64,000 nt of DNA, taken from Armigeres subalbatus. Lineage: Eukaryota > Arthropoda > Insecta > Diptera > Culicidae. A program made the position numbers and the translations under genes. The notes beneath the pieces were generated by a model. It was not told where the DNA came from, did no database searches, and saw nothing but the letters and a program-made list of their open reading frames with translations. Shown here one piece after another: positions 10,764 through 22,025 of the stretch. The DNA is taken from positions 13,115,533 through 13,179,532 of the forward strand of contig NC_085139.1 of assembly GCF_024139115.2 (NCBI RefSeq), written 5' to 3'. The stretch's first letter is position 1. Every line of letters begins with the position of its first letter.

Positions 10764-12792
10764 AAATTTAACTTTACGTGATTTGTGAGCGAGCCCCTCG
10801 CGTTGACACAAATAAAATAGAAACAAACAACAGTGAGAAACTGCGAGTTGAAATAGTTGCAATTTAGTAACAGACCATGTATAAAATTGTATCCATAATT
10901 TATTGTTTATGAACTAATTCAAAATTTAAACAATGTCATCGAGTACGATTAAAACAGAATTCAATGGTTACAAATGTGGCTTCGGAATGTGTCGACTATG
11001 CCTGAGTGAAGAATCTTTAGAAGATGTTTTCGAGCAAGACGAGCTTAGCCAATGGATATCGAATTTTCTCTCAATTACGGTGAGAACTACTGAAATTATG
11101 AATCAATATCATAAATTTAATAATAAATAATCTGATTTTTCAGATATCTGTCGAAGACAACTTCAGTCAAACTATCTGTTCTATTTGTCGATTACGGTTG
11201 ATGGAATTTAACCATTTTCGATTGCGATGCCTGGAAGTACAAGGCGTATTACAATCTATGACTAAACAAAAGAATGTTACATTTGGAATAATAGAGTCAC
11301 AAACGGCGCTCCAAGAAACTAAATCAGAACCATGTTCTATAAAAAATGAGTACACGATACTTCACGAAGCTTCTGCCAATAGTGGGGAAACATTCGACAA
11401 CGACGACATGGAAGACATAATTGAGGCAGAAGCAATAAAAATTGAACCTCGTGAAGACGATGATCTTGTTGTGGAGAACAATCCTGCAATGGAGAAAATT
11501 GATCCTAACGAGAGGCAAACGGCTTGTGATATGAAAAATCAACACCAGTGTGATGTATGCCATAAAACGTTTTCAACAAAAAAGAAACTATCTTGCCACA
11601 AAAGGACTCACAGAGCAAAAAAATTAGTATGTACAGTTTGCGAAAAGCCTTTTGCATGGCGGTAAGTAAACAAGTAATTGTTTTAAATTTGAATCTATAA
11701 AATAATGTGCCTTCCTCGAAAAAGCTGGAAACTCCAAACCCATATGATCACGCATGAAGCGAAATTGACAACAGACGGGAATATCGCTCGACCATACAAA
11801 TGCGATATCTGTCAGAGGGGATTCCGGAACAGAGAATCGAAACGAGTGCACTATACACAAGTGCACGGACCAAAAAACCACGAGTGCCACATATGTGGGC
11901 TAAGATTTCAAAAACAGTAAGAAAACAAAAATGCATGTCCAGACGAATAGACAGTACTCGACAATTGTTTGTTCGAGTTTGCTTTTGATCGTTCTCCGAA
12001 AACATATGTCGTTAATGCTTTCTCCTGTCTGTGTGCATAGTTTTTCTATTTGGTAATGTTCTTTATTAAAATTATAGGAGCGCACTGGCATTTCATATCA
12101 AGCATCACATTACTCGTGGTGAAACAAAAGAGGAGTATCTTCTTTTAAACGAGTTACGTCGAAATAAAACTGGCAAGATCTGTGATAATGGTATTGAGGA
12201 CGAGCAACAAACAGAAGGCGAATCGTCGAACCATATATACAATGATGAGTTCGCATCTACTGGAACGGATGAGAAGAAAAGGCTGGAATGCGTAAAGTGT
12301 CATAAGATGTATCAAACTATGAGAGGTCTATGGCATCATTTCAAACTTGCCCACCAGAGAAAATTTGATTGCACTATGTGCAAAGGAGCGTTCCCAACGC
12401 AGTAAGATGTTTAGCCTATTTTCTTAGAAAATTGACATGAGAAACTTTATTTATTTAGAAAACTTCTGGACATACATGTCTTGAAAATTCACCAACCAAA
12501 AGATGGCGAACATCAATCACTGGAATGTCGGCCGTGTAACAAGAATTTTCCATCCATACCTCAGCTCAACCGGCATATGCGAATACACCAACCGAAAACG
12601 TTTAGTTGTGAAGTTTGCAATCGATTATTTAGAAGAGAGTAATAATATAGATTGATATGTTTGTGCGGAGAAAAGTATTAATTATTTATTTATTTTCAGG
12701 TATGATTTGAAGTCACATATGAAAACTCACTTGAAAGACGAAAATCGTCCACATGACTTGGGTAGCTGTTTGAGTTGAACTACGAAATGCTT
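10764..12792 (+). repeat. Duplicated segment, copy 2 (contains gene B)
   Basis: This is the counterpart of 6965-9020 and includes the same upstream region, intron positions and downstream GAGTTGAACTACGAAATGCT. Confidence 0.88.
10933..12778 (+). CDS. ZAD C2H2 zinc-finger protein B, tandem duplicate of A
   Basis: Six exons join to 479 residues: 10933-11079, 11144-11661, 11725-11916, 12078-12401, 12459-12638 and 12700-12778. Exons 3, 4 and 5 have the same lengths as in gene A (192, 324, 180). The ZAD has Cys20/Cys23 and Cys61/Cys64. The linker keeps AIKIEPRED. Eight fingers follow the same order as in A. Changes from A fall at predicted base-contact positions: finger 1 (-1, N to T), finger 2 (-1, L to W), finger 4 (6, I to F), finger 6 (6, A to I) and finger 7 (2, 3 and 6). 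Finger 5 has Tyr where A has Cys. The stop is TGA at 12776, because the triplet that is TAG in A has been changed here. The frame is intact and it is probably functional, with possibly altered DNA specificity. Confidence 0.88.
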
Positions 12793-12837
12793 ACACTCTT
12801 AATTCATACCTCATAAATGTAACCATCTACATATAAG

Positions 12838-13018
12838 AACAAAAGAGGTTATAAACTACTGAGAAATATTGCCGCTGTCCGGAACATCTTTTGCTGCTGG
12901 ATGAAAAAAAAGTCATACGATTTAACAGTTCTGTACCCAACATGTTTCGGACAGCAGAACAAAAGGAACCGAAGCGACAATCTTTCTATGTAGCTTATAG
13001 CCTCTTATAAAAACTTTT
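12838..13018. mobile_element. Inverted-repeat MITE, relative of 59422-59619
   Basis: AAAAGAGGTTATAAACTAC on the left pairs with GTAGCTTATAGCCTCTTAT on the right. The inner parts (GCTGTCCGGAACATCTTTTG and CAGAACAAAAGGAACCGAAG) match the element at 59422-59619, which has an 8-bp target duplication. No clean duplication was found for this copy. Confidence 0.65.
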
Positions 13019-14336
13019 CTTCTTCTATGTTACGAACACTACATTCTAAAACGAATCTATGCTAACAGCGTTTCTTCTGGTTGGCCCTAGATTCGTTTGT
13101 GCAGTTCAAACTTGATTAGTATAACCTCCGTATCTTCTCTGTACACATTTTTAATCTTAAATAAATTACTTTTCAAAGTTAAACTTAGTATAAACTTTGC
13201 AAATATGAAAAATGCCTTGTTTGTATGTTATTTACAGGTTTGGTCTATTCTTGAGTGCGCGCTATATGTTCTCTCTGAAGAGGACGATTTTTGATGACAT
13301 TTTATTCCACTCATTACCTCGGGTCATACTGACTCGTTCTTGTTCTTTCCTCGGTTCTTACTGGGTTGCCAAGAAATAAATACTTCTGCTGGAGACATCA
13401 TCTGGGGTATGATCTTTCTGGGCGTCGATCGGTACACGAAAAGAGGAAAGTTAGAAGATCTTCGAAAATCGATGGCCTTCCTCCCTTACTCAACTTCTTC
13501 ATTCCACGCTTTAAGAAATCGACAAATCGCTCAGTTCTCAGTCTGGATTGTGGATGATATGCACACTTAAAATTTTCCACCGTTCTCGGCTATGCAAATC
13601 TCGGTTAAAGATCGTTAGCTGAAATATCGGCTGAGTGGTGTAAACGGGCTTGGTAGTCATATGGCTACTGCTTCTGCCTCATGCGCAGGAGGTCGTGGGT
13701 TCGTGTTTTTTTTCTAGAACTGGAAATGGACTTCCATACCGTTTCCATTTCTATCCCTATACCTTCAACTTGGCTATTCTAGCAGTAGCTGCTAGAATTG
13801 GAAATGAACTAAAAAAACTAGTTTCCTACGTCCAATTAGAAATTCAATCAGTTGATTTCTTCTATCTATAACATTGCATTGGCAGGTCGTTAACCAAGAC
13901 GAACCTCTGCCTGTCGAACCTAACCCAAAAATTCCAATAAATTCCGTATGATCTCGTGGCAAGTGCAGAGGTATATTCGGCTTGCAGTGGGCGAATGATT
14001 ACATCATCATTTCCTCCCCTTCCGTACATTGACTTGCATTCTGACGTGGTGACTCTCGATAAAGGTAATTTACAACGGTGAATGGCTTCAGATATAGCAT
14101 CTATGGATAAGGATAGAAATACATAGATGTAATTATTTCTCCGGAAATTTTCAACTGATTTAGACAATTTTAAGCGTTGTGGAGATAGCAAGTTCTGTGC
14201 TTTACAAAAGCTGGTTGTTATCAGTTATCTCATTCCTGTAAATTCGAATGAAATGTTCGGAATACAAATTGATAGCCCTATTACCGTATTCTAGGTACCG
14301 TATCGACAATCGTGTTTTTACTTTGTCAGTCGCGCA
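13019..14336. other. Intergenic region upstream of gene C; no gene recognised
   Basis: 13645-13710 resembles a degenerate tRNA-type SINE head (GGCTTGGTAGTCATATGG, then GTCGTGGGTTCG), but its B box is damaged. CGGCTATGCAAATCTCGG near 13590 recurs in similar form near 31580. No convincing exon was found here. Confidence 0.35.
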
Positions 14337-14450
14337 AGGCTCGATGCCCACGTAGCATCTTTCCAACGCTGCATGGACGTGGCGTCAAATAGACGGGGGT
14401 GTACCTCGGGAAAAAGTGGCGTTGAAAAACCGCTACGTGGGCAACGGCCC
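14337..14450. mobile_element. Short MITE with CCCACGTAGC ends
   Basis: GGCTCGATGCCCACGTAGC on the left pairs with the reverse complement of GCTACGTGGGCAACGGCCC on the right. A solo left-end match lies near 62030-62052 in the last part of gene E intron 5. Confidence 0.55.
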
Positions 14451-14568
14451 TAAAGAGTTAATGAAGATAACAATCATGAGAAAATTATAATGACTATAAT
14501 ACCACAGATAATACTGTGATAATACGATCATAAACACAATAACACTTTTCGACAATAAACAATTTTAG

Positions 14569-16582
14569 ATTTCGCCGGAGGATTGCATGAGTCAGGCCAT
14601 CTGCATAAGATGTCGAATGCAATTGACTAAATTCGATAATTACCGAAAACGTTGCCATGAAGTGCAAGATATTCTGAAATCCATGGTAAAATGTGATGAT
14701 GTCGATGATGTGACACATTCCAAACAAGCAAAACCGTCGAAAAGTGTCACTACAGCAAGACAGAGTCAATTCCAGTGCGACATATGCAATATAATATTCA
14801 CAACAAAGCGACAATTATCCACTCACCAACGGGTACATGGGCCGAAAAAATCAGATCATGGGTAAGAAAGTATGAGTTCAATTGTTTCTGATATTTTAAT
14901 TCATTATTATTTATTCAAGTGACGAGATTAAGACAAACAATTCGATGGAACCTAGACGTGAGGATGAGGTTTCAGAAATGCTTCAAGAAGTTGAAAATGG
15001 ACCTTACGACGATACGGCTTCTCGAAATGGGACACATGGAATTGAGACCAATAGAATTTCAAGTTTATCAATGACGATTGAATTTGCAACGCCGAGTATA
15101 GTTAAGCAAGAACAAAGTCCAGAGCCATCACCAGATGTTAAAGAAACTGATATGGAAACTTCCAAACAATCTGCAGAAGATGAACATCTAGTCGATGATA
15201 TGATAACTATTTATGAAGTGAAAGTGGAATCTGATGAAGATAATATTGGTGTTACAGAATCAGGAAACAGTAAAGATCAGGAATCTAGTGTACCTGGAAA
15301 AGCTTGCACAAGCGGAAACACCAATGATGCAGGCATCTACGAACTTGTAAAATCGGAAAACGAAATATACACAATTCAATCTGTACAAGATCATCAGTGT
15401 GAAGTGTGTCTAGTTTTTCCGGACAGTATGGAACACTCACGACATAAAAGATTGCACAAACCAAAAAAACATGTGTGCAAAACTTGCGGAATGTCTTTTG
15501 CAATACGGTAAGACCGTTCATTTTGTTTTTAATTCGTAAACCCTAAATATCACTTCCTTCGTAGGTACAACTTACAGAGACACTTGCAAACGCACGTGCC
15601 GCTGAGCGAACGCCCCAAAGAACCCGTTGGCATGTTCGAATGCAAATTGTGCTCAAAAACGTTTAAATTCAAGCACCGATTAAGGCAGCACCTCAGCCAA
15701 GTTCACAGACCGAAGACACTTGCGTGCCACATATGTGATCTGAAGTTTTCACTACGGTAACGAAGACATTTTTAGTCTTATATTCAGTTGCATTTTCATG
15801 TCTGTTAACTTTCAAATCTTAGGAGCGTTATGTTGAGGCATTTACGATTGCATACAGCTCATGGTGATACCAAAGAAGACTTTGCCCGAAGACAACGAAA
15901 GCAACAAAAAGGCACATCCGGCAATGAAGACGTCGAGGGAGAGTTCAGCAAAAATCTAGTAGAAGTGTGCTGCGACCAGCGGAGTTTTTGGTGTCACTAC
16001 GCTTTAACACATCAGAAATATTTCAAGTGTTCAATGTGTGACGCAGCATTTGGATCAAGGTAAGATCGGTACACCAAAATCGCAAAAAAAAAAATTGCCA
16101 AAAATTCAACGAACGAGATCGTTGAAAATTTGATCAATATTTCGATAAACTTTACCGAGCCATCGGTAAATTACCATAATAGCTTGCGGTAAACAATACT
16201 AAGCTGACACCTTCTTGCAAGTTCAACAAAACAGTTTAAGTGTAGAAGAAACACCTCGTGCCTAAATTATCAAGAATTCCTTTTCGGTTTTTAGCAAATA
16301 CCTTAAACGGCATATGATGATACTCCACCAGTCGAACGATGGAAATTTTCAACCCCTGAAATGCCTGACGTGTGAACGGAGCTTCTCGAACGTTACTCAG
16401 TTTAGATCACATCAGCGAATCCACGTGCTGGAGCAATACAGTTGTAAGATTTGCAACCGACGATTCAATGCTTAGTAAGAACACATATTTTCTATTTCAA
16501 ATCATTCCATTGAAGTGATTCTTTTGTTTTCAGTTACCATTTGCAGCGACATATGCATATGACTCATTTAATGACAGCGTGA
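14569..16582 (+). CDS. ZAD C2H2 zinc-finger protein C, 5' end not found
   Basis: Six exons read in one frame: 14569-14861, 14920-15507, 15565-15756, 15823-16059, 16295-16474 and 16534-16582 (at least 512 residues). The first follows a good acceptor (AATTTTAG) and begins ISPED..CIRC, the second half of a ZAD. The exon with the first CxxC was not found in the 1.8 kb upstream. Fingers follow with introns at the same phase-2 sites as in A and B; exons 15565-15756 and 16295-16474 match A exons 3 and 5 in length. The second finger (CEVCLVFPDSMEHSRH) lacks normal spacing. The sixth (VCCDQRSFWCHYALTH) has lost about six residues relative to A. The linker holds YEVKVESDED, a SUMO-type site. It may use a distant first exon, or be 5'-truncated and decaying. 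Confidence 0.7.
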
Positions 16583-17024
16583 TCGTAGCGGAAGATGCAA
16601 AACCTGCTTTTTGGGTTACGTGTTTATAGGCTTAAGGTTGCGGCCTGAGTATAGACGCCACTACAGAGAAATGCATCAATGACACTCTTGATCAAAATGT
16701 TCTTCATATTTATGCCGAAATGTTCATAATTTTTAGCATCACTGATGTCCATTTGTTCTAAGAACACAGGTTTCATTAATTGGAAATCTGTCATGCGGAA
16801 CTTGTAGCACCCGGTTTGATAGCACTAAAGACAGCATCTGGTAAGTTCATTTTATTATCGTGAAAACTGTTCTCGAAATGAAATAACGAAAAACGACATT
16901 TTACAAGCCTGATAATAATTAACTTTACTGCAGAATTATTATTCCATTTTGCATCTTCAAAGATTCCTTACCAAATAATAATGAAATGAAATTTTAACAG
17001 TACTCCTGAATAATACCAAATATC
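16583..17024. other. No gene recognised
   Basis: This is AT-rich sequence downstream of gene C. Nothing with coding character was seen. Confidence 0.5.
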
Positions 17025-18267
17025 TGTTGAATGTTGGACAAGTCTAATGTTATGTGTACGATGTTTATAATCCCTTAAGCCCTGTGAATATGTTGTTGTC
17101 TATTGTATATTGAATGTAAAGAGCCGGCCAGACGCGGACCAGACGATCGAGTTTGTGAAACAGCGGCTGATGGACGAGTTCCACCGACGGATCGAGAAAC
17201 GTGCAGGAATGTTCCGTGAATGTGATGACCTGACATTGAGTGTGCACAGAAGAAGAGGAAGCGCGCGTGCGAGGGAACGATTTTGTTACCAATGCCGAAA
17301 ACCGGGTCACATCCGGGTAAATTGCCCTGTGCTGCAGAAGATGAACGAGCCGGAAGCGAAAACGGTAGCTTCGAGGGACCCCCAAATTTGTTTCGGCGTG
17401 TGAGGCGATCGACAGCAGTGGAACTGGTACGTGTATAGTGACGGATGGTTCCGCCGTAAAATCTGCCGGAGTAGGCGAAGGCACGCTGAACTGTATCGAT
17501 GGTAACGGTGAAGTGAATGAGGTAGTCATGAGGGAAGTGCTGGACGCTCCGGGACTGGACAGTGGACTGATTTCGGTCCGGAAACTTGCTCAGAAAGGAC
17601 TGAGTGTGAACTTTGACAAAGCTAAGTGCGAAATAATTAGCCTCGGAAGAAGAGTGGAAGCCGTTGCTGATCTCCGTGGAGGACTGTATGCCTTGAGAGT
17701 TGCAGAAGAAAAGGAGCGGAATTGGCGTACGGGCGTGCAAATGCAAAGTAAAGCTAGCAATCGGCGTTCGCTTGAAGAGGAGGCGCCTAAAGGAAGAAAC
17801 CGATTTTTATGACTGTGTGGACGAATATTGAGGAAAAACCCGATGCTGTGTGCCGGATGAGTCGTGAATGACGAAGACCAAGCGGTGAAGAAGACGAAGC
17901 ACGGGTCGACGACGCAGGGAGAGTACCGAAGACTGAGTGTCCAGCTATGTAGAACTTTTGTTTGACTTTGTGAGGTAATACTTTGTGGACTTAGTGATAT
18001 CTGTTAGTGATGATAAACCTCGAAGAGCAGTGTTGAATGTTGGACAAGTCTAATGTTTTGTGTACGATATTTATAATCCCTTACCAGCCCTGTGAATATG
18101 TTGTTGTCTATTGTATGTTGAATGAAAATAGAAGTAAATAAACGACCACTGCGGAGAGCGAATCGCTTGTGTTTTTTCGTTCAATTACGCGTCCGAAATA
18201 CCCTGTCGGGAGTTGTGTTGCTTCCGCTGTGTACCGTGGGAAGCCTCCGTGATAACTTCCCACAACA
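17025..18267 (+). mobile_element. Internally deleted Ty1/copia element
   Basis: A 92-bp piece of 5' LTR (17025-17116) is fused straight to internal gag sequence, and a longer 3' LTR lies at 18031-18267. Internal frames show a zinc knuckle (CYQCRKPGHIRVNC, about 17284-17325) and the region between protease and integrase (LDAPGLDSGLISVRKLAQKG, about 17539-17598). The protease active site, the integrase core and all of RT are missing. It differs clearly from the copia element at 13-5271. Confidence 0.75.
18031..18267 (+). repeat. 3' LTR of the deleted copia element
   Basis: It starts TGTTGAATGTTGGACAAG and ends CCCACAACA, so TGTTG..CAACA are inverted ends. Its first 86 bases match 17025-17116. 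CGAAGAGCAG before it may be a purine tract. Confidence 0.75.
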
Positions 18268-18466
18268 TCAAGCTCTATATGGAATAAGGGCAAATGTCAC
18301 AATAGAGAATTCTCTTCGTCGGCTTCCTCTCTTTTATATAAAAGTGACAAGCAGAAGATTTCTTCGCAGTTTATCACCTCAGAATGCAAGTTCTTTTATT
18401 CAAAAGAGGGGAAATCGACGGAGAGAATTCTCTCTTGTGACATTTTACCAGATAGAGCTTGATATA
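18268..18466. mobile_element. Inverted-repeat MITE abutting the copia LTR
   Basis: TCAAGCTCTATATGG..AATGTCAC and the later AGAGAATTCTC on the left pair with GAGAATTCTCTC..GTGACATTTTACCAG..AGAGCTTGA on the right, giving arms of about 45 bp. The left end touches the copia LTR end, so the copia element may have inserted at the MITE's edge. Confidence 0.65.
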
Positions 18467-18620
18467 TGCTAACAGGACACTGGAGGTATTTTTTTATTTG
18501 TTCTGCCCTGATTCTCAGCCTTATGATGTTTTATGTAGCAGTTTAATGTGTTCGCTCAAACAAAGCTGTTTATATTTCTTTAACTAAAATAAAATTTTCA
18601 ATTAGCGCATCAATCAATTC

Positions 18621-20210
18621 TCAGCTCACTTCCTGTTGGTCATGCTTTTTTCGACGTCCTTCAACTTTCGGGCCAACGTGCTCGTTGGAAACATCAAATA
18701 TATCCTTTTGAGTTTTCTCTTGTACATCTTGAATTGTAGAATTAGATCTTTCTGCTACTTCTTCCAACTTCCTAAAATGCTGCTTCGTTTTGAAGTGCCT
18801 TCTCATGTCACACCTGTATCAAAAAAGAACAATTTAAACAACCGAAGACACACTTCTAGATTGCTTTGAGAATAGGTCGTATGTGCAAAAGAGAGATTCT
18901 CTTTGATCGCGCTCTCTTTCGCTAATATATCGGCTAGTTTTGCATTTTTTGCTACATTTCCACTTCAGCATGATAGACAAAGCTATCGTCTTTGGTTATC
19001 TGCCAAAAAAATCGAAGTAAACTTTTGTATAGTTTTGTAATAATCGAAAGAGAATAGATCCAAAGAGAGACTCTCTTTTGCACATACGACCTATTTTCAA
19101 AGCACTCTAGACTTTATCAACACAACCTACAGAGTAGCGCAACGATAATCGCAGATTTCACATTTGTGATTTTTTGGTCCGTGAACTAGCCTCTTATGGA
19201 CCCATAACTTTTTCTTGGTCGATCGCACCGTCTTGCATATGTCGCACTGCAATAGTCGATATTATCGTTATTCACAATACCATGAGATAGTTCAGCCTTC
19301 AATACCTGTTGTGGTTGCTGCGAATTGTCTTGGTTGTCACCAACAGCACGCTTTTCATTCAAAGATTGCATTCGCTCATTGAATTCGATTGAATTCTCAT
19401 ACACCAATCTCTTGTCTGAATGACATGAATCTAAGTGACCATGCAAAGATCGACTGGAAAGTAAAGCAGTTATAATAAAATAATATCAATGATGTTGTGT
19501 AATCACTGACAGATAAACAAACGATTTACCGCAACGTGAACATGCGAAGTTCTTTGGCTTATGGTTCCTCTTATGATCTTTCAGTAGTCTCCTGTTTTTG
19601 AACGTTTTTTGGCATACATCGCATTGGAGTTGTTCATATTTTCGTTTTTCTTTGCGAGTTTGATTAGTTTGAACCTTATTTGGTAAATCCAGCACCTAGA
19701 GAATCGTCAATTGTTTAAAATTAAATTGGATTGAAACTGAATTCAAAATTCTTACCTCTAAAGCAACGACATTTTCTTTCTCAACCAAGGATTGAAGTAC
19801 GTCTTGCACTTCCATGCAGTTAATTCGAAATTGATGAAATTCGGTTAACCGTATTCGACAAATTGTGCATATTAAGTGACTCATGCGATCCTCTCTGGAT
19901 ATCTGTAGAGTATGGTACATACATGATAAAACTATTTCTAGCACAAATGGAATAGATATACAATAAATATATTCAATTGATAGTTTAACAAAACGCTCAA
20001 GCGAGACGATCGATTCACTTGCCCAATATAAACTTAATACATTTAAAATATTTCGATATTTACCACAACCGACAGATATTTCGAAATCCACTGATGGAGG
20101 TCTTGATCCTTCAATATATCTTCAAGTGATTCCTCGCTCATACATAGCCGACAAATTGTATGAGAACTCTCTGAATCTATTAATTCTGTCTTTACTTTAA
20201 ACGATGCCAT
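18621..20210 (-). pseudogene. ZAD C2H2 zinc-finger gene D, one frameshift
   Basis: On the minus strand the exons are 20210-20064, 19902-19756, 19695-19511, 19453-19131 and 18813-18621. Exon 1 gives the first half of the ZAD (Cys20/Cys23, CRLC) and exon 2 the second (Cys61/Cys64, CTIC). Four fingers follow: QCDVCQKTF, ACSRCGKSF, QCDICKTVR and KCEICDYRC. The last two lack the usual Phe. Introns again fall in phase 2 at helix position 1. Exon 4 is 323 nt, whereas the equivalent in A and B is 324, and its finger 3 is one base out of frame with its start (shift between 19250 and 19262). Otherwise the splice sites and frames are clean. It is therefore a recent pseudogene or a sequence error. It runs opposite to its neighbours and has half as many fingers as A. 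A MITE sits in its last intron. Confidence 0.75.
18859..19107. mobile_element. 249-bp MITE in the last intron of gene D
   Basis: TGCTTTGAGAATAGGTCGTA and the following CAAAAGAGAG on the left pair with CTCTCTTTTG and TACGACCTATTTTCAAAGCA on the right. TA flanks both sides (18857-18858, 19108-19109). A half copy lies at 39269-39318. Confidence 0.75.
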
Positions 20211-20394
20211 TGCCTCAGGATATTTTAATCACTTTCAAGCAACACAAAATTTTCGGATTACTAAATTATGAGGAATTATTTAAAAAAATACGATAGCGTG
20301 TTGTGTTGTTTGCTAATGTTTACAAACAAAATGAATTTGAATGCCACAGGTTCCACATCAGTGCTGCATTCTCATACACTGTAAACTTCGCATT
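20211..20394 (-). promoter_or_regulatory. Upstream region of gene D
   Basis: This is the short AT-rich stretch before the gene D start codon on the minus strand. No TATA box or initiator could be chosen with confidence. Confidence 0.25.
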
Positions 20395-20640
20395 ATCCAT
20401 TAATGGGGAAAATATACATTTTTGCCTTTCTCGTACACCGAGGTGTAATGAAAAGGCTATATATTCACTTCCAAGACGATTTTGTGATAGAAGGTCCGGA
20501 GACCAATAGTGTTATATACCAATCGACTCAGCTCGACGAATTAAGATGATGTCTGTCTGTGTGTATGTATGTGCGCAAAATATAACTCACTCATCTTTTA
20601 GGCAATTATCTTGATCCGATTTGTTTGCAATAATTTAAAT
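20395..20640 (+). repeat. Interspersed repeat (TTTGCCTTTCTCGTACACC type)
   Basis: TTTGCCTTTCTCGTACACC, then ATACCAATCGACTCAGCTCG and GTCTGTCTGTGTGTATG, form a repeat I recall as very common in Aedes; a fragment lies at 9024-9080. Its class is not clear to me. Confidence 0.5.
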
Positions 20641-21578
20641 TCGACGGGGAATCCTGTCCCATTGTTTCCTATTGAAAATTGGAAAAATCGGACTATGGGA
20701 TCAAAAGTTATGGCCAAAATACGATTTATATACAAAAAACACGCTAAGAAATTCTCACTCCATTTTTTTTTATAGCACAGGATACTGTTTTTACACGATT
20801 TTTTTTCGCTCGTATTTTTGATCGTGTGACTTCAATTTTCCACCAAACTCTTTGCAAAATGGTTTAAAAAATCCAGAATAAATCAAAGAAAAATCACATG
20901 ATAGTTGGGTTGTTCAGGGGTATCGATGTTTTTACATATTCTGAATTTGTAGGAAAAACTGAGCCTAACCCCAATTTTTCAGAATTTTTGGAGCCCCGGA
21001 ACTATTTTTAATTTGCATTTTAAATTTATATGGAACTGAAAATTTGTTCTTATGCTGAATGGGCCAACTGTCATTCTATGAATGTTAGTGTCATTCTATC
21101 GATTGAAATGGCATGTTGTTTGCTGTATAAAAATGTAAATAAAAGGTTTACAAACAAAATAAAAATATGTTGGAGATCAGAAAAGCATGCTCTTTATGTT
21201 AAACTATAAAAAACCTCATATTTTTCTTCGCTAATCAACCCAATTGATATGCGGTAAACATTTAGGATGAGTGGAAAATTGAGAAAATGTAAATCGTGTA
21301 AAACCAGAATCCATGTTTGTTTTCCTTGAACATTTGCTCAAAGTAAAAAAAATAGATAGAAATATACTAATTTTAACTCAAGCTTTGATGAGGTGCACCA
21401 TCAAGGAGTGTTTGTTTTCCTTTTATCACCACTCACACATTCGGACGTGAGAATCTAAATAAATGGAGCTTCCAAAATAATTAGCATTTTAAATTTTCAA
21501 AAAGTAAAATGGCTATTTTATCCTCATTATATTAAACAATGCAGTTGCCTATAGATAGTAGAATCTACACACTCAGTT
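20641..21578. other. No gene recognised
   Basis: This is AT-rich sequence with no coding region or clear inverted repeat. Confidence 0.45.
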
Positions 21579-21990
21579 TTTGACGTAGGACTTACGTCTC
21601 TCTTTACTATACCGGGTGTCATTCCAAAATATTCAAATCGACCGCGTTACGCTGTGTTGAAAGATTTTAAACGTTAATAGCGTTCGTCTCAATGGACGAA
21701 TTTCTGCGGTAAGCCCCTCAATCGACAGATTTCAAGTATGCCTTTCATGTCCATGCTTGATAAGACCCGAAAAACTTGTTTCAATAGGCATGAAACTGTT
21801 TTCAATGAAAAACATTGAGATCAAGGGAACCTATAAATATGGGTACCGCATACTTCTTGCATCATTCCATTACCACGTTCTCATTGGTGCAGACACCAGC
21901 GAATTAGCAGCCGAATTAGCAATGCTGAGCAGATACCGGCAGCAGCAGCAGAGTCGAGCCGAGACCGGCCGGCATCGATGATGAGCCGAG
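21579..21990 (+). repeat. Interspersed repeat starting TTTGACGTAGGACTTACGTC
   Basis: TTTTGACGTAGGACTTACGT followed by ACTATACCGGGTGTCATTCC marks the start of a repeat. Related TTGACGTAG..TACGTC ends occur at 26070-26100 (reverse), 53880 and near 59380-59400 (reverse). A CAG-rich stretch lies at 21937-21952. Confidence 0.5.
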
Positions 21991-22025
21991 ACAGGCTGAA
22001 GAAAAGCCACATGATGCAGCATGTA

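Noticed and set aside
13190..13300. Possible first ZAD exon of gene C (TGCGCGCTATATG then CTCTCTGAAGAGGACGAT, loosely like CRLCLSEE)
   Set aside because: It needs at least two frame corrections and the following sequence does not continue as a ZAD or end in the expected donor site. It is probably chance or too decayed to call.
13640..13790. tRNA gene or intact SINE
   Set aside because: The A-box-like part is weak and the B box is disrupted by a T run. Only a degenerate head remains.
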